A DNA stretch of 64,000 nucleotides, taken from contig NZ_AP022568.1 in assembly GCF_010727605.1 (NCBI RefSeq), forward strand, positions 992,001 to 1,056,000, in the 5' to 3' direction. This document shows, piece after piece, positions 31,634 to 40,602 of this stretch (positions within the stretch are counted from its first letter, which is position 1; each line of letters begins with the position of its first letter). The DNA comes from Mycobacterium simiae (GTDB lineage: Bacteria > Actinomycetota > Actinomycetes > Mycobacteriales > Mycobacteriaceae). Under the pieces are notes generated by a model, which had not been told where the DNA came from, made no database searches, and saw only the letters and a program-made list of their open reading frames with translations. The translations under genes were made by a program, and so were the position numbers.

Positions 31634-32623
31634 TCAGCCCACCGGCCCGGACGAGGGAGTCATCCGCAGATAGGCCTGGATCGTCGTCCCGGTACTCCCG
31701 GTGTGGGTACGCACCAAATCCGAGATGGCATTGACCAGAAATAATCCGCGGCTGGCCGGCCCGGTCGGGCCGGGGTCCAGGCGTCCCACCAGTGGGTCGT
31801 CGAGCCGGCCGCTGTCGCGCGCCTCGCACACCAAATAGTCGTCGTCGCGCCAAAAAGCCAGCCGGCATGCGCCGTCGGTGTACATCAGGCTGTTGGTGGC
31901 CAGCTCGGTGGCGACCAGTTGCAGATCCTCGATGCCGTCTTGGGACAGGCCTACCCAGCCGGCGTAGTTCACGGCGAACGACCGCGCCGGTTTCAGGTCG
32001 TCCGACTTACGCACCATGTACGTCACGGCCCCCGGGTTCGCCGGCAGCGGCTGGTTGCACCGCGCCAACACCTCACCGGGTGCGTAGTCGGGGCTGTCGT
32101 GGAGGGCACCGCCTTCGTACAGCGTCGGGTGCGTGGCGCGTGCGCTCGCGAGGATGTCGTCGCCCAGCCGTTGGGCGTCGAACAGACACAACACGGTCAG
32201 CGGCCGCCCGTCGAACGCGCTGTTGACCAAGGCCTCGTGTTGTGTGCACGCCACGAATTCGTCCGCGCTCCGGCCGGGCCAGAACACCTGGCTGACGATC
32301 CGCGCGGGCCGGTCGACATTCTGCTGCGCGAAAGAGCCTTCCACCGCCAAGAAACGACTCGGGTTGCGGCCAACCTCGGCAATGTCGACCAGCTGTAGAC
32401 CAGACGTCGACCCGTGCCCGCCCAACGCCTTTCTCAGCAACGCCAGGTACTCACCGGGAACCGCGACGAGTACCGGTTCATCCGTTGCCAGGCCCTCGAG
32501 AATAAAGGGCACGACCGCGTCTACGTACTCCAAATGAGAGCGGAAAAGAAAGGCCGAGTGGACGAAGGCGCGATATCCGTTTCCCGTGCCCGTCGTCACC
32601 TCGGCGCTCCCGCTTTCCATCAT
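31634..32623 (-). CDS. MEDS-domain sensor with RsbW-like ATPase (anti-sigma kinase)
   Basis: The 329-residue protein joins an N-terminal MEDS sensory domain (FLFRSHLEYVDAVVPFILEGL) to a C-terminal HATPase_c domain of the anti-sigma serine-kinase type (LVATELATNSLMYTDG as the N box, EARDSG, and SRGLFLVNAISD). Such proteins bind sigma factors or phosphorylate anti-anti-sigma factors in stress signalling. No sigma or antagonist gene is adjacent. The start is uncertain: ATG 32623 is preferred; the frame is open to 32701 but the extra part looks non-coding. Confidence 0.8.
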   Translation of the reverse strand: MMESGSAEVTTGTGNGYRAFVHSAFLFRSHLEYVDAVVPFILEGLATDEPVLVAVPGEYLALLRKALGGHGSTSGLQLVDIAEVGRNPSRFLAVEGSFAQQNVDRPARIVSQVFWPGRSADEFVACTQHEALVNSAFDGRPLTVLCLFDAQRLGDDILASARATHPTLYEGGALHDSPDYAPGEVLARCNQPLPANPGAVTYMVRKSDDLKPARSFAVNYAGWVGLSQDGIEDLQLVATELATNSLMYTDGACRLAFWRDDDYLVCEARDSGRLDDPLVGRLDPGPTGPASRGLFLVNAISDLVRTHTGSTGTTIQAYLRMTPSSGPVG

Positions 32624-32758
32624 TACCAATGCCAACCCCCTGCCGGACCGGCCGTCTTGCTGCGTATGTCGCGCCCCATTACCCATCCCAGTACCCCGCA
32701 CGCGCCGTCCCTATGCAGGGAACACATCACAAACCGGCCTCGACGGGCAGGGCCTCGC

Positions 32759-34240
32759 TCACAGCCACCAGGACGCGGCGGCATCGAGGTGACGACGCAT
32801 GCGGTAGCGCGCCAAGCTGTCATCGCCGGCCTCGATCGCCTCGATGATCCGCAGGTGGGCATGCTCGACGGCGACGAGGTCGGTGTGGGCGGGCGGCTCC
32901 TGACCCGTGCTGGACCAGTGCCGGCGAAACAGCTCAACGATGATCCGCAAAAACAGGTCCAACAGCGCGTTGCCGGCCAGTTGGGCCAGCCCGACGTGGA
33001 ACCGGCCCTCTTCCCAGCTCGCCTGATGCACGTCATCGCCACCGCGGGCGCCGTGATCGAGTGCGGACCGGTGCAGCCGCAGAAAGCCGGTCACCTCGGG
33101 TTCGGCCCGCCGCTCGACGACAGCGGCCACGTTGTCGATTTCGATCGCGTCCCGCACGCACCGCAGGTCGTCGCGGCTCGGTTGGCGGAACTGCAGGTAC
33201 AACGCGATCGTGTCGATGCTGGCCTGCGCATGGGGAGTGGTGACAATCAGACCGCCGCCGGGTCCGCGGCGCATGTGCGCGACCGAGTGGTATTCGAGCA
33301 ACCGCACCGCTTCCCGCAGCACCGCACGACTCACCCGATAGCGCTCGAGCAGCCCGGTCTCGGTGCCGAAGACCTCACCCTCACGCCAGCCGCCGGAGCC
33401 GATCTCGTCGCCAATGGCGGCCGCCAGGACCTCAGCACGCTTGCCGTGCGGGACTTCCGCGTCGGCCGGCCGGCGCCTGCGGCCGCCGCGGTCGCGCGGG
33501 CGCACCGAACCGCCCGGGTAGTGCTGCTGCAGCCAGGCGGTCACCGCTTCGACATGTCGCTGCGACAGCGTCATGGCGCGGGCAGCATCGCCGGCGGTTA
33601 CCGCGGCGACGATTTCGGCGTGATCGCTGTGCATGTGGTCGAGGGCTTCGATGGCTTCACTGTCCGAGTCGGTTCGAGACCGAAGAGCGTAGCGCGCGGT
33701 CAGCCTCGTCAGTACGTCGATAAACAACTGCAACACCGGGTTTTTCGACTGCTCGGCGAGCGCGATGTGGAACTCGTCGCGCGGCGCGGGCAGATCCGGC
33801 CGCCAGTGCTGCGTCGCGCGCAGCCGCTGGATGCCGGCCTCGTCGATCCGTTCCGCCGCAAGCGAGGCCGCCAGCGGCTCGAGCACCAGACGCGCGTTGA
33901 GCAGATCCGTGAGCGTGGTACCCAGGTACTCGAGATAAATAACCACCGCCCGGGTCGCCGGCCCCGCGTCGGGCTCACTGATCAGCAGCCCGCCACCCGG
34001 CCCGCGCCGCATCCGAGCCACCCGATGGTGCTCGACGAGCCGGACGGCCTCGCGCAGCACCGAGCGACTCACTCCATAGCGCTGTTGCAGCGCGGGTTCT
34101 GAACCCAGCGATTCCCCGACGGGCCACCCGCGGCGAACGATGTCCGCCTCGATCTCGCGGGCAATCGTCGCGGCCAGCTTCTTCGTCTCGCCCAGGCGCG
34201 GCGCTGGGCTTACCTGAAGCTCAATGCTGGACTCCCGCAA
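32759..34240 (-). CDS. Tandem-fused GntR/FadR-type regulator (Rv3060c-like)
   Basis: The 493-residue protein is two complete GntR-FCD units in one chain. Unit 1 has its winged helix at about 20-85 (YGVSRSVLREAVRLVEHH) and a helical FCD domain to about 245. Unit 2 repeats this (YRVSRAVLREAVRLLEYHSVAHMRRGPGGG near 300) with its own FCD domain. Typical FadR-group proteins are half this size and dimerise, so this protein is a covalent dimer. M. tuberculosis Rv3060c has the same build. It lies six bases after the thiolase-like gene and close to fadE22, so it may control acyl-CoA genes through the motif at 35497 and 38106. Confidence 0.9.
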   Translation of the reverse strand: MRESSIELQVSPAPRLGETKKLAATIAREIEADIVRRGWPVGESLGSEPALQQRYGVSRSVLREAVRLVEHHRVARMRRGPGGGLLISEPDAGPATRAVVIYLEYLGTTLTDLLNARLVLEPLAASLAAERIDEAGIQRLRATQHWRPDLPAPRDEFHIALAEQSKNPVLQLFIDVLTRLTARYALRSRTDSDSEAIEALDHMHSDHAEIVAAVTAGDAARAMTLSQRHVEAVTAWLQQHYPGGSVRPRDRGGRRRRPADAEVPHGKRAEVLAAAIGDEIGSGGWREGEVFGTETGLLERYRVSRAVLREAVRLLEYHSVAHMRRGPGGGLIVTTPHAQASIDTIALYLQFRQPSRDDLRCVRDAIEIDNVAAVVERRAEPEVTGFLRLHRSALDHGARGGDDVHQASWEEGRFHVGLAQLAGNALLDLFLRIIVELFRRHWSSTGQEPPAHTDLVAVEHAHLRIIEAIEAGDDSLARYRMRRHLDAAASWWL

Positions 34241-34246
34241 CCGCTG

Positions 34247-35440
34247 TCAACACGTGAGCAGCATGCAACCGGCGACCGGGCCGCCACCCACGGACACCAC
34301 ACCGACCTCGGGACGTCGAGTCACCTGCCGCTCCCCCGCGTCGCCGCGCAGCTGCAGGCACCCTTCGTGCAGCGCCCAGTAGCCGTGCATGCGTCCGGCC
34401 GATAGCTGGCCACCGTAGGTGTTCAGCGGCAACTGGCCGTCCCTGGCGATCCGCGCGCCGCCCTCGACGAACGGACCGGCCTCGCCGTCACCGCAGATTC
34501 CCAGCGCCTCCAGCCACGCGAGGGCGAGATAGGTGAAGCCGTCGTAAAGCTCGGCAATTGCGAGGTCGGCCGGCGTCAACTCGGTACGCGACCACATCTG
34601 GGCGGCGGCGTCCGACATCGCCATCTTCGGGTAATCGTCACGGTGAAACCAGCCGCCGGCACCGTCGGCTCCGCCGACGGCCTCCACCCGCACCGGCCGG
34701 TACGGACAATCGGGGCCGTACTCGGCGTTCGACACCACCACCGCGATCGAGCCGTCGATCGGCACGTCGCAGTCCAACAGCCCGAACGGCGTCGACACCA
34801 GCCGTGACCCCAGGTAGTCGGCCATGGTCATCGGGTCGCGGTACACCGCGCGCGGATTCAGCGCGGCATTGCGTCGGCCGTTGAGCGCCACCCACCCCAG
34901 CTGTTCCTTGGTGGTCCCATACAGCTCCATGTGGCGACGGCAGTTCAGCGCCAGCCAGTTTGCGGCCGAATACGCTTGGGCCGCAACGAGATCGTTGACG
35001 TCGTCCATCGCCCCGACGGCCGGGCGCTCCTCCCCCTCGGGCGTCTCGAACATCCGCGCCAACGGCGGGGCCGGGGCGTTCTCTTCCTGCTTGACCGGCA
35101 CCGTCCCGCCGAGCATCTGAATGGTTCGGTACACCACCACGTGCCGGGCCCGTCTCTCCGACACCGCGCGACAGGCCGACATGACCGGGCTCAGCAGCCC
35201 GCCGGTGCCGAAACCGCTGCCACAGTCGGCCGCGTCGATCCTCAACTCGGCGTTGACCTCGGCGGCCGGGGTGTCGCCCAGCGTGGCGATGCCGTCGATG
35301 TCGGCGGGCGCGAGGCCGGCGTCGGCGATCGCGGCCCGCACCGCCTCCATCGTCAGGTCCCGGCCCGGGATGCCGGTACGGCGGCCGATCCGGGAAATGC
35401 CTAGACCGGACACGATCGCGTCTTTTTCGAAATACGTCAC
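34247..35440 (-). CDS. Thiolase-fold protein, SCP-x/lipid-transfer type
   Basis: The roughly 397-residue protein has a non-canonical thiolase fold (IVSGLGISRIGRRTG, YDGFTYLALAWLEALGICGDGEAGPF, NTYGGQLSAGRMHGYWALHEG). Members usually partner with a small DUF35 OB-fold/zinc-ribbon protein, and one is encoded divergently next door. Together such pairs act as aldolases or thiolases on steroid or fatty acyl-CoA side chains. The start is unclear: GTG 35440 or 35446 fit homologues, while ATG 35491 adds a non-coding-looking stretch. It probably forms an operon with the GntR gene. Confidence 0.85.
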   Translation of the reverse strand: MTYFEKDAIVSGLGISRIGRRTGIPGRDLTMEAVRAAIADAGLAPADIDGIATLGDTPAAEVNAELRIDAADCGSGFGTGGLLSPVMSACRAVSERRARHVVVYRTIQMLGGTVPVKQEENAPAPPLARMFETPEGEERPAVGAMDDVNDLVAAQAYSAANWLALNCRRHMELYGTTKEQLGWVALNGRRNAALNPRAVYRDPMTMADYLGSRLVSTPFGLLDCDVPIDGSIAVVVSNAEYGPDCPYRPVRVEAVGGADGAGGWFHRDDYPKMAMSDAAAQMWSRTELTPADLAIAELYDGFTYLALAWLEALGICGDGEAGPFVEGGARIARDGQLPLNTYGGQLSAGRMHGYWALHEGCLQLRGDAGERQVTRRPEVGVVSVGGGPVAGCMLLTC

Positions 35441-35496
35441 CTGCACCGCCCGCCAGAGGAGAACCGCTCTACGCACCTGTACGCACCGCAAACAAT

Positions 35497-35512
35497 AGAG
35501 TGTACTGTATTG
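35497..35512. promoter_or_regulatory. Shared AGAGTGTACT motif, copy 1
   Basis: AGAGTGTACTGTATTG lies between the divergent thiolase-like and DUF35 genes, ending four bases before the DUF35 start. A near copy (AGAGTGTACTTATTG, 38106-38120) lies upstream of fadE22. On the minus strand both include TACACT, which could be a -10 element. It is a candidate operator or promoter of a common regulon. Confidence 0.45.
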
Positions 35513-35515
35513 CCC

Positions 35516-35857
35516 GTGTCAGCCGACTCACCGCTACTGATCGAATATTGCGACGACTGCTGCCGCTGGGTGCATCCCGCGGCCGGGGTCTGCCGGCAGT
35601 GCGGCGCCACGCTGGCCGCGCGTCCCGTATCGGGACAGGGCACGGTGTTCACCTATACGGTGAACCATCATCCGTACAACCCGGAGATTCCGGTTCCGTA
35701 TGTGATCGCCATCGTGGAGCTCGCCGAGCAGAGTGGACTGCGCGTGGCCGCCAATATCGTTGACTGCGAACCGGATTCGGTGACCTGCGGGATGGCAGTC
35801 GAGCTTCGCGCGGACCGGGGCGCCGGCGGGGCACCCCGGTTCGCACCCGCTGGCTAG
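35516..35857 (+). CDS. DUF35 zinc-ribbon/OB-fold acyl-CoA-associated protein
   Basis: The 113-residue protein has an N-terminal zinc ribbon with two CxxC-type pairs (EYCDDCCRWVHP and GVCRQCGA) and a short OB-fold (GTVFTYTVNHHPYN). DUF35 proteins form heteromeric complexes with thiolase-fold or hydratase partners and give them activity on acyl-CoA esters. Here it is divergent from such a thiolase, its likely partner. GTG 35516 is chosen; a TTG two codons upstream is possible. Its stop overlaps the end of the convergent fadE22. Confidence 0.83.
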   Translation: MSADSPLLIEYCDDCCRWVHPAAGVCRQCGATLAARPVSGQGTVFTYTVNHHPYNPEIPVPYVIAIVELAEQSGLRVAANIVDCEPDSVTCGMAVELRADRGAGGAPRFAPAG

Positions 35858-38019
35858 TTGATCAGCGGGTCGCGCGGCATGCCGAGAATCCGCTCCGCGA
35901 TCTGGTTTCGGGTGACCTCCGACGTGCCACCGGCGATCGCCATGCCGCGGGCGCCCATGATCAGCCGGCCCGGTGCCGCACCGGCCCCGTCCACCAGCGC
36001 AACTTCGGCGCCAGTCAGGGCGGCCATGATCGCCGCGCCCTCCACCATGTGCTCGGCGAGCTTGAGTTTGGTGACGTTGCCTTCCGGGCCCGGGCCCGAC
36101 CCTTCGACACTGCGGGCCACCCGGCGTAAGTTGAGCAGCCGCAGCGCGGCCTCGTTGGCCAGGTAGGAACCGACCCGAACATCGGCCCCCGCCAACCGCT
36201 CTGGGTGTTGGCGGGCGAGCTCGACCAGGGCGGTCGCCAGCCCCTCGTAGAAAGACCCGCTGCCGCCGATACTGACCCGTTCGTTGCCCAGCGTCGCGCG
36301 CGCGACCGTCCACCCCGAATTGGGCGTCCCCACGACGTCTTCGTCGGGGACGAACAGGTCGTTGAAGAACACTTCGTTGAAGTCCGAGCCGCCGGTGATC
36401 TGCCGCAACGGCCGCACCTCGACCTCGGGCGCCTTCATGTCGACGATGACCGTGGTGATACCGGCGTGCTTAGGCGCATCGGGGTCGGTGCGCACGGTGG
36501 CCAGGCCCCGGGCGCAGTAATGCGCACCGCTGGTCCACACCTTCTGGCCGTTGATCCGCCAGCCGCCCTCGACCCGAGTGGCCTTCGTCTTGATGGATGC
36601 GGCGTCCGAGCCTGCCTCGGGTTCGGAGAACAGCTGGCACCAGATCTCGTCCTTACGCAACGCCTTTTCGACGAATCTTTCGATTTGCCAGTCAGTTCCG
36701 TGCTGAATCAGGGTCAGGATCACCCACCCCGTGATGCCGTAGTCGGGCCGCTTGATGCCGGCGGCACGGAACTCCTCCTCGATCACCAACTGCTCGACCG
36801 CGTCCGCGGCCAGGCCCCACGGCTTGGGCCAGTGCGGCATGACATAGCCGGTCGCGATCAGCTTGTCCCGCTGCGCCGCTTTGTCCAGCGACGCGATAGC
36901 GGCGGCGTCGGCCCGGATCCGGGCCCGCATCTGCTCGGCCTCCGGCGGCAGGTCCAAACTGTTGTCGCGTACGACGCCCGCGGCGGTGCGGTCGAAAACA
37001 TCGCGGGCCGGCGCGTCGCCACCGAACAGCGCCCCCGTCACCAGAGCGCGGCGCAGATGCAGATGCGCATCGTGCTCCCAGGTGAACCCAATGCCGCCGT
37101 GCACCTGAATGTTGAGCTCGGCGTTGCGGGCGTAAGCCGGAAAGGCCAGTGCGGCAGCAACACCGGCGATCAGCCGGAATTGCGCTTCGTCTTCGGACGC
37201 CGCGCGCGAGGCATCCCATACTGCCGCCGTCGCCGACTCCGCGGCCACCAGCATGTTGGCGCAGTGATGCTTGACGGCCTGGAAGGTCGCGATGGTGCGG
37301 CCGAACTGCTGGCGCACCTTGGCGTATTCGACGGCGGCGTCGACGCAGTCGGCCGCCCCGCCCACTGCCTCAGCGGCCAGCAGAACCCGCGCCCGAGCCA
37401 GCGCCGAATCCCGCGCCCCCGTGACGATGTCGTCGGCACCGATGCTGACGTCGCGCAACCGGACCCGCCCGGAACGCCGCGTCGGGTCGAGGTTGTCGGG
37501 CACCTCGACCGATACGCCGGAACGGCCGCGGTCCAACAGCACCACGTCGTCGCCGGCGGCGATCACCAGCAGATCAGCCAGACCCGCGCCCAACACGACT
37601 CCGGCGTCACCGTCGGCGACTCCGTCGGTGATCTGCACTTGGCCGCCTAGGCCGACGCCCGCGGTGACCGAGCCGTCGATCAGGCCTGGCAGCAACCGCG
37701 ACTTTTGTTCGGCGGTACCGTCTTTGGCGATCAAGGCCGAGGCGATCACCGTGGGGACGAACGGACCCGGGGCCACCGCGCGGCCGAGCTCCTCGACGAC
37801 CACCACGAGTTCGGGCAACCCGAACCCGGAGCCGCCGTGTTCCTCGTCGATGTGCAGGCCGAGCCAGCCGAGCTCGACGATGCCGGGCCAGAACGCGGGC
37901 CGGGCTTCCTCCGGCGAGTCGAGCAGCGCCCGCGCCGCGGCACGCGCCTTCTGCGAAGTCAGGAAAGACCGAGCAACCTCGGCGAGCTCGCGATGATCGT
38001 CGGTCAGTGCGATACCCAT
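35854..38019 (-). CDS. fadE22: Fused double acyl-CoA dehydrogenase (FadE22-like)
   Basis: The 721-residue protein consists of two acyl-CoA dehydrogenase modules in tandem. The first (about 1-350) ends with QVHGGIGFTWEHDAHLHLRRA; the second (about 370-721) has WCQLFSEPEAGSDAASIKTKA, INGQKVWTSGAHY and AIAGGTSEVTRNQIAERILG. Most FadE enzymes are single modules acting as homotetramers or alpha2beta2 heterotetramers, so this is probably a fused heterodimer acting on a bulky acyl-CoA. It matches M. tuberculosis Rv3061c (FadE22). A GAGGAGG precedes ATG 38019. The motif at 38106 and the hairpin at 38066 lie in its upstream region. Confidence 0.92.
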   Translation of the reverse strand: MGIALTDDHRELAEVARSFLTSQKARAAARALLDSPEEARPAFWPGIVELGWLGLHIDEEHGGSGFGLPELVVVVEELGRAVAPGPFVPTVIASALIAKDGTAEQKSRLLPGLIDGSVTAGVGLGGQVQITDGVADGDAGVVLGAGLADLLVIAAGDDVVLLDRGRSGVSVEVPDNLDPTRRSGRVRLRDVSIGADDIVTGARDSALARARVLLAAEAVGGAADCVDAAVEYAKVRQQFGRTIATFQAVKHHCANMLVAAESATAAVWDASRAASEDEAQFRLIAGVAAALAFPAYARNAELNIQVHGGIGFTWEHDAHLHLRRALVTGALFGGDAPARDVFDRTAAGVVRDNSLDLPPEAEQMRARIRADAAAIASLDKAAQRDKLIATGYVMPHWPKPWGLAADAVEQLVIEEEFRAAGIKRPDYGITGWVILTLIQHGTDWQIERFVEKALRKDEIWCQLFSEPEAGSDAASIKTKATRVEGGWRINGQKVWTSGAHYCARGLATVRTDPDAPKHAGITTVIVDMKAPEVEVRPLRQITGGSDFNEVFFNDLFVPDEDVVGTPNSGWTVARATLGNERVSIGGSGSFYEGLATALVELARQHPERLAGADVRVGSYLANEAALRLLNLRRVARSVEGSGPGPEGNVTKLKLAEHMVEGAAIMAALTGAEVALVDGAGAAPGRLIMGARGMAIAGGTSEVTRNQIAERILGMPRDPLIN

Positions 38020-38065
38020 GGGACCTCCTCGCGCCCGTGCCCGCCCCGCATCGTCGCCGGGTGGT

Positions 38066-38100
38066 CAGCCGCCCCGCTCCGAGGGAGAGCGGGGCGGCTG
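38066..38100 (-). terminator. Perfect 14-base-pair hairpin between SDR and fadE22
   Basis: CAGCCGCCCCGCTC (38066-38079) pairs fully with 38087-38100 around a seven-base loop, 45 bases after the SDR stop. It should terminate SDR transcription or lie in the fadE22 leader. No T run follows. Confidence 0.65.
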
Positions 38101-38105
38101 CCTAA

Positions 38106-38120
38106 AGAGTGTACTTATTG
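38106..38120. promoter_or_regulatory. Shared AGAGTGTACT motif, copy 2
   Basis: AGAGTGTACTTATTG, about 90 bases upstream of fadE22, nearly repeats the motif at 35497-35512. It lies before the hairpin at 38066, so a fadE22 promoter here would place that hairpin in the leader. Confidence 0.42.
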
Positions 38121-38144
38121 CGAACGGGCCGGTGCCGAGGGTCT

Positions 38145-38912
38145 CTACTTGGGCGCGAACCGCTGGCCCGCGTCCAGCCGCAGGCACTGGCCGTTGAGCA
38201 TCGGGTTGTCGACGATGGCCACCGCCAGCTTGGCGTATTCCTCGGGTCGGCCCATCCTCTTGGGGAAGGCCGCGTCCCGGGTCAGCGTCGCCGCCATCTC
38301 GTCGGGAACCATCGACGTGAGGCCGGTGAGGAACAGGCTCGGAGCGATCGCCAGCACCCGAATACCCAGCGATCCCAGGTCGCGCGCCATCGTCAGGCAC
38401 ATGCCGGCGACGGCCGCCTTGGCGGCGGTGTAGGCGACCTGCCCGATCTGTCCTTCGAAAGCGGCGATCGACGCCGTGTTGATGATGACACCGCGCTCCT
38501 CGTCCTCGGGTTCGTTCTTGGACATGTGCGCGGCCGCCAACCGACTGATGTTGAACGTGGCGATCAGGTTGAGGTCGATCACCTGTTGGAAGGATTCGAG
38601 GTCGTGCGGACCCGACTTGGTCAAGGTGCGCTTGGCGATGCCGCCGCCGGCGGTAGTCACGGTGATGTGCAGGCCGCCGAGCTTGTCGACCGCCGTCTGC
38701 AAGGCCTGCTCGGTGCCGGTGAAGTCGGTGACGTCGACCGGGTAGAACGTGCCGCCCCCGCCGCTGAGGCCCTCGGCGACCGTTTTGCCGTCGGAACCCT
38801 CGCGGTCGAAGATGGCGACGTCCGCGCCACGTTCAGCGAGCATCTCGGCCGTGGCGCGGCCCATCCCCGACGCACCGCCGATGACGACGGCCTTCTTCCC
38901 ATTGATCTCCAT
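38145..38912 (-). CDS. Short-chain dehydrogenase, 3-hydroxyacyl-CoA dehydrogenase-like
   Basis: The 255-residue classical SDR has VIGGASGMGRATAEML near residue 10, a Ser in INTASIAAFEG and YTAAKAAVAGM as YxxxK. Overall it resembles the HSD10-type 3-hydroxyacyl-CoA/steroid dehydrogenases. The usual NNAG is replaced by TTAGGG, an uncommon variant. It lies upstream of fadE22 on the same strand, separated by a hairpin, and is divergent from ligB. A role in beta-oxidation with FadE22 and the thiolase-like protein is plausible. Confidence 0.88.
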   Translation of the reverse strand: MEINGKKAVVIGGASGMGRATAEMLAERGADVAIFDREGSDGKTVAEGLSGGGGTFYPVDVTDFTGTEQALQTAVDKLGGLHITVTTAGGGIAKRTLTKSGPHDLESFQQVIDLNLIATFNISRLAAAHMSKNEPEDEERGVIINTASIAAFEGQIGQVAYTAAKAAVAGMCLTMARDLGSLGIRVLAIAPSLFLTGLTSMVPDEMAATLTRDAAFPKRMGRPEEYAKLAVAIVDNPMLNGQCLRLDAGQRFAPK

Positions 38913-38950
38913 CCGGACTTCTCCTTTGGTTGTCAGATCCTGCGCAATCT

Positions 38951-38977
38951 GTAACGTTACGTAGGCACGCTAGCGTG
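38951..38977. promoter_or_regulatory. Two palindromes between the SDR gene and ligB
   Basis: GTAACGTTAC (38951-38960) and CACGCTAGCGTG (38966-38977) are perfect palindromes in the divergent promoter region. The ten bases TAACGTTACG recur at 60120-60129 upstream of doxX/mmr, which hints at a common regulator. Confidence 0.45.
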
Positions 38978-39021
38978 TTTGTGTCGCAGGGTTGTCACCG
39001 AGCCATGCCAAGCTGGCGACC

Positions 39022-40560
39022 GTGCTCCTACACGAGGTGGTCGCGACGTCGATCGACGTCGGCGCCACGTCGTCGCGGCTGACCAAGATCGCGCGCATCG
39101 CCGACCTGCTCACCCGCACCGCACCCGACCCCGCTGTCGCGGCAATCGTCGTCTCCTGGCTCTCCGGTGAGCTGCCGCAACGCCAGATCGGCGTGGGCTG
39201 GGCGTCGCTGCGCACCCGCCCGCCCCCGGCCGCGCGATCCACGCTCACCGTCGCCGGCGTGCACGCCACATTCACCGACATCGGCGCGGTCTCCGGCAAA
39301 GGATCGCAGGCCCGCCGCGCCGCACTGCTCGGATCGCTGTTCGCCGCCGCGACCGACCCCGAGCAGACCTTTCTGGCGCGGCTGCTCAATGGCGAGCTGC
39401 GGCAGGGCGCGCTGGCCGGGATCATGGCCGACGCCGTCGCCAAGGCCGCGGGCATCCCGGCCGCCGCGGTACAGCGCGCGGCGATGCTCGGCGGGGATCT
39501 GCCCGCCGTCGCCGCCGCTGCCCTGTCCGGCGGAGCGGCCGCGCTTGATGCGTTCACGCTGCGGGTGGGCCGGGCGGTGGGGCCGATGCTGGCCCAGCCG
39601 GCGGCCAGTGTGGCCGACGCGCTCGAACGGCATGGCGGCACAACGATTTTCGAGGCGAAGCTGGATGGCGCGCGGGTGCAGATCCACCGGGCCGGGGAGG
39701 CGGTCACGGTCTACACTCGAAGCCTCGACGACGTCACCGCTCGGCTGCCCGAGGTGGTGGAGGCCACGCTGGCGCTGCCGGTGCGCGACCTCATCGCCGA
39801 CGGCGAGGCGATCGCGCTGCGGCCCGACAACCGGCCGCACCGCTTTCAGGTCACCGCGTCGCGGTTCGCGCGATCCGTCGATGTGGCCACTAACCAAGCC
39901 GCGCAGCCGTTGTCGGTGTTCTTCTTCGACATCCTGCACCGCGACGGTGTCGACCTGCTCGACGCGCCGACCACCGAGCGGCTGGCCGTGCTGGACGCGC
40001 TGGTACCGGCACCACAGCAAGTCGACCGGCTGGTGACGTCCGACGCCGCGGCCGCGTCCGCTTTCCTCCAGGCCACCCTGGCCGCTGGCCACGAAGGAGT
40101 AATGGCCAAGGCGCCCGGCGCGTCGTATCAGGCCGGCCGCCGCGGGGCGGGGTGGCTCAAGGTCAAGCCGGTGCACACCCTCGACCTGGTGGTGCTGGCC
40201 GTCGAGTGGGGTTCTGGACGCCGCCGCGGCAAGCTCTCCAACATTCATCTGGGCGCGCGCGATCCCGCCACCGGCGAATTCGTCATGGTGGGAAAGACTT
40301 TCAAAGGGATGACCGACGCCATGCTGGATTGGCAGACGGCCCGATTCCGCGAACTCGCCGTCGGACCGACCGATGCCGACGTCGTCCAGGTCGTGCAGCT
40401 GCGCCCCGAACAGGTTGTCGAGATTGCCCTCGACGGCGTTCAGCGCTCGCCGCGCTATCCCGGCGGGGTGGCGCTGCGGTTCGCCCGGGTCGTTCGGTAT
40501 CGCGACGACAAGAGCCCGGCCGAGGCCGACACGATCGACAACGTCCGTTCCCTGTACTGA
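39022..40560 (+). CDS. ligB: ATP-dependent DNA ligase LigB
   Basis: The 512-residue ligase has an N-terminal helical domain and the nucleotidyltransferase core. Motif [14 protein letters not shown], holds the Lys that is adenylated; motif III is near [12 protein letters not shown], motif IV is HEGVMAKAP and motif V is GAGWLKVKP, with an OB-fold after it. ATP-dependent LigB seals nicks and is accessory to the NAD-dependent LigA in mycobacteria. GTG 39022 ([10 protein letters not shown]) is chosen by resemblance to Rv3062; a TTG ten codons upstream is the alternative. Confidence 0.93.
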   Translation: MLLHEVVATSIDVGATSSRLTKIARIADLLTRTAPDPAVAAIVVSWLSGELPQRQIGVGWASLRTRPPPAARSTLTVAGVHATFTDIGAVSGKGSQARRAALLGSLFAAATDPEQTFLARLLNGELRQGALAGIMADAVAKAAGIPAAAVQRAAMLGGDLPAVAAAALSGGAAALDAFTLRVGRAVGPMLAQPAASVADALERHGGTTIFEAKLDGARVQIHRAGEAVTVYTRSLDDVTARLPEVVEATLALPVRDLIADGEAIALRPDNRPHRFQVTASRFARSVDVATNQAAQPLSVFFFDILHRDGVDLLDAPTTERLAVLDALVPAPQQVDRLVTSDAAAASAFLQATLAAGHEGVMAKAPGASYQAGRRGAGWLKVKPVHTLDLVVLAVEWGSGRRRGKLSNIHLGARDPATGEFVMVGKTFKGMTDAMLDWQTARFRELAVGPTDADVVQVVQLRPEQVVEIALDGVQRSPRYPGGVALRFARVVRYRDDKSPAEADTIDNVRSLY

Positions 40561-40602
40561 ATCTCACAACCGACTTCGTCCCCGGCATCATAGGGTTTCC
40601 GG

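Noticed and set aside
32414..34102. A 562-codon plus-strand open frame.
   Set aside because: It lies antisense to the double GntR gene, whose two HTH and FCD units are clear; the shadow has no recognisable domain or ribosome site.
36205..37650. A 481-codon plus-strand open frame.
   Set aside because: Antisense shadow of fadE22.
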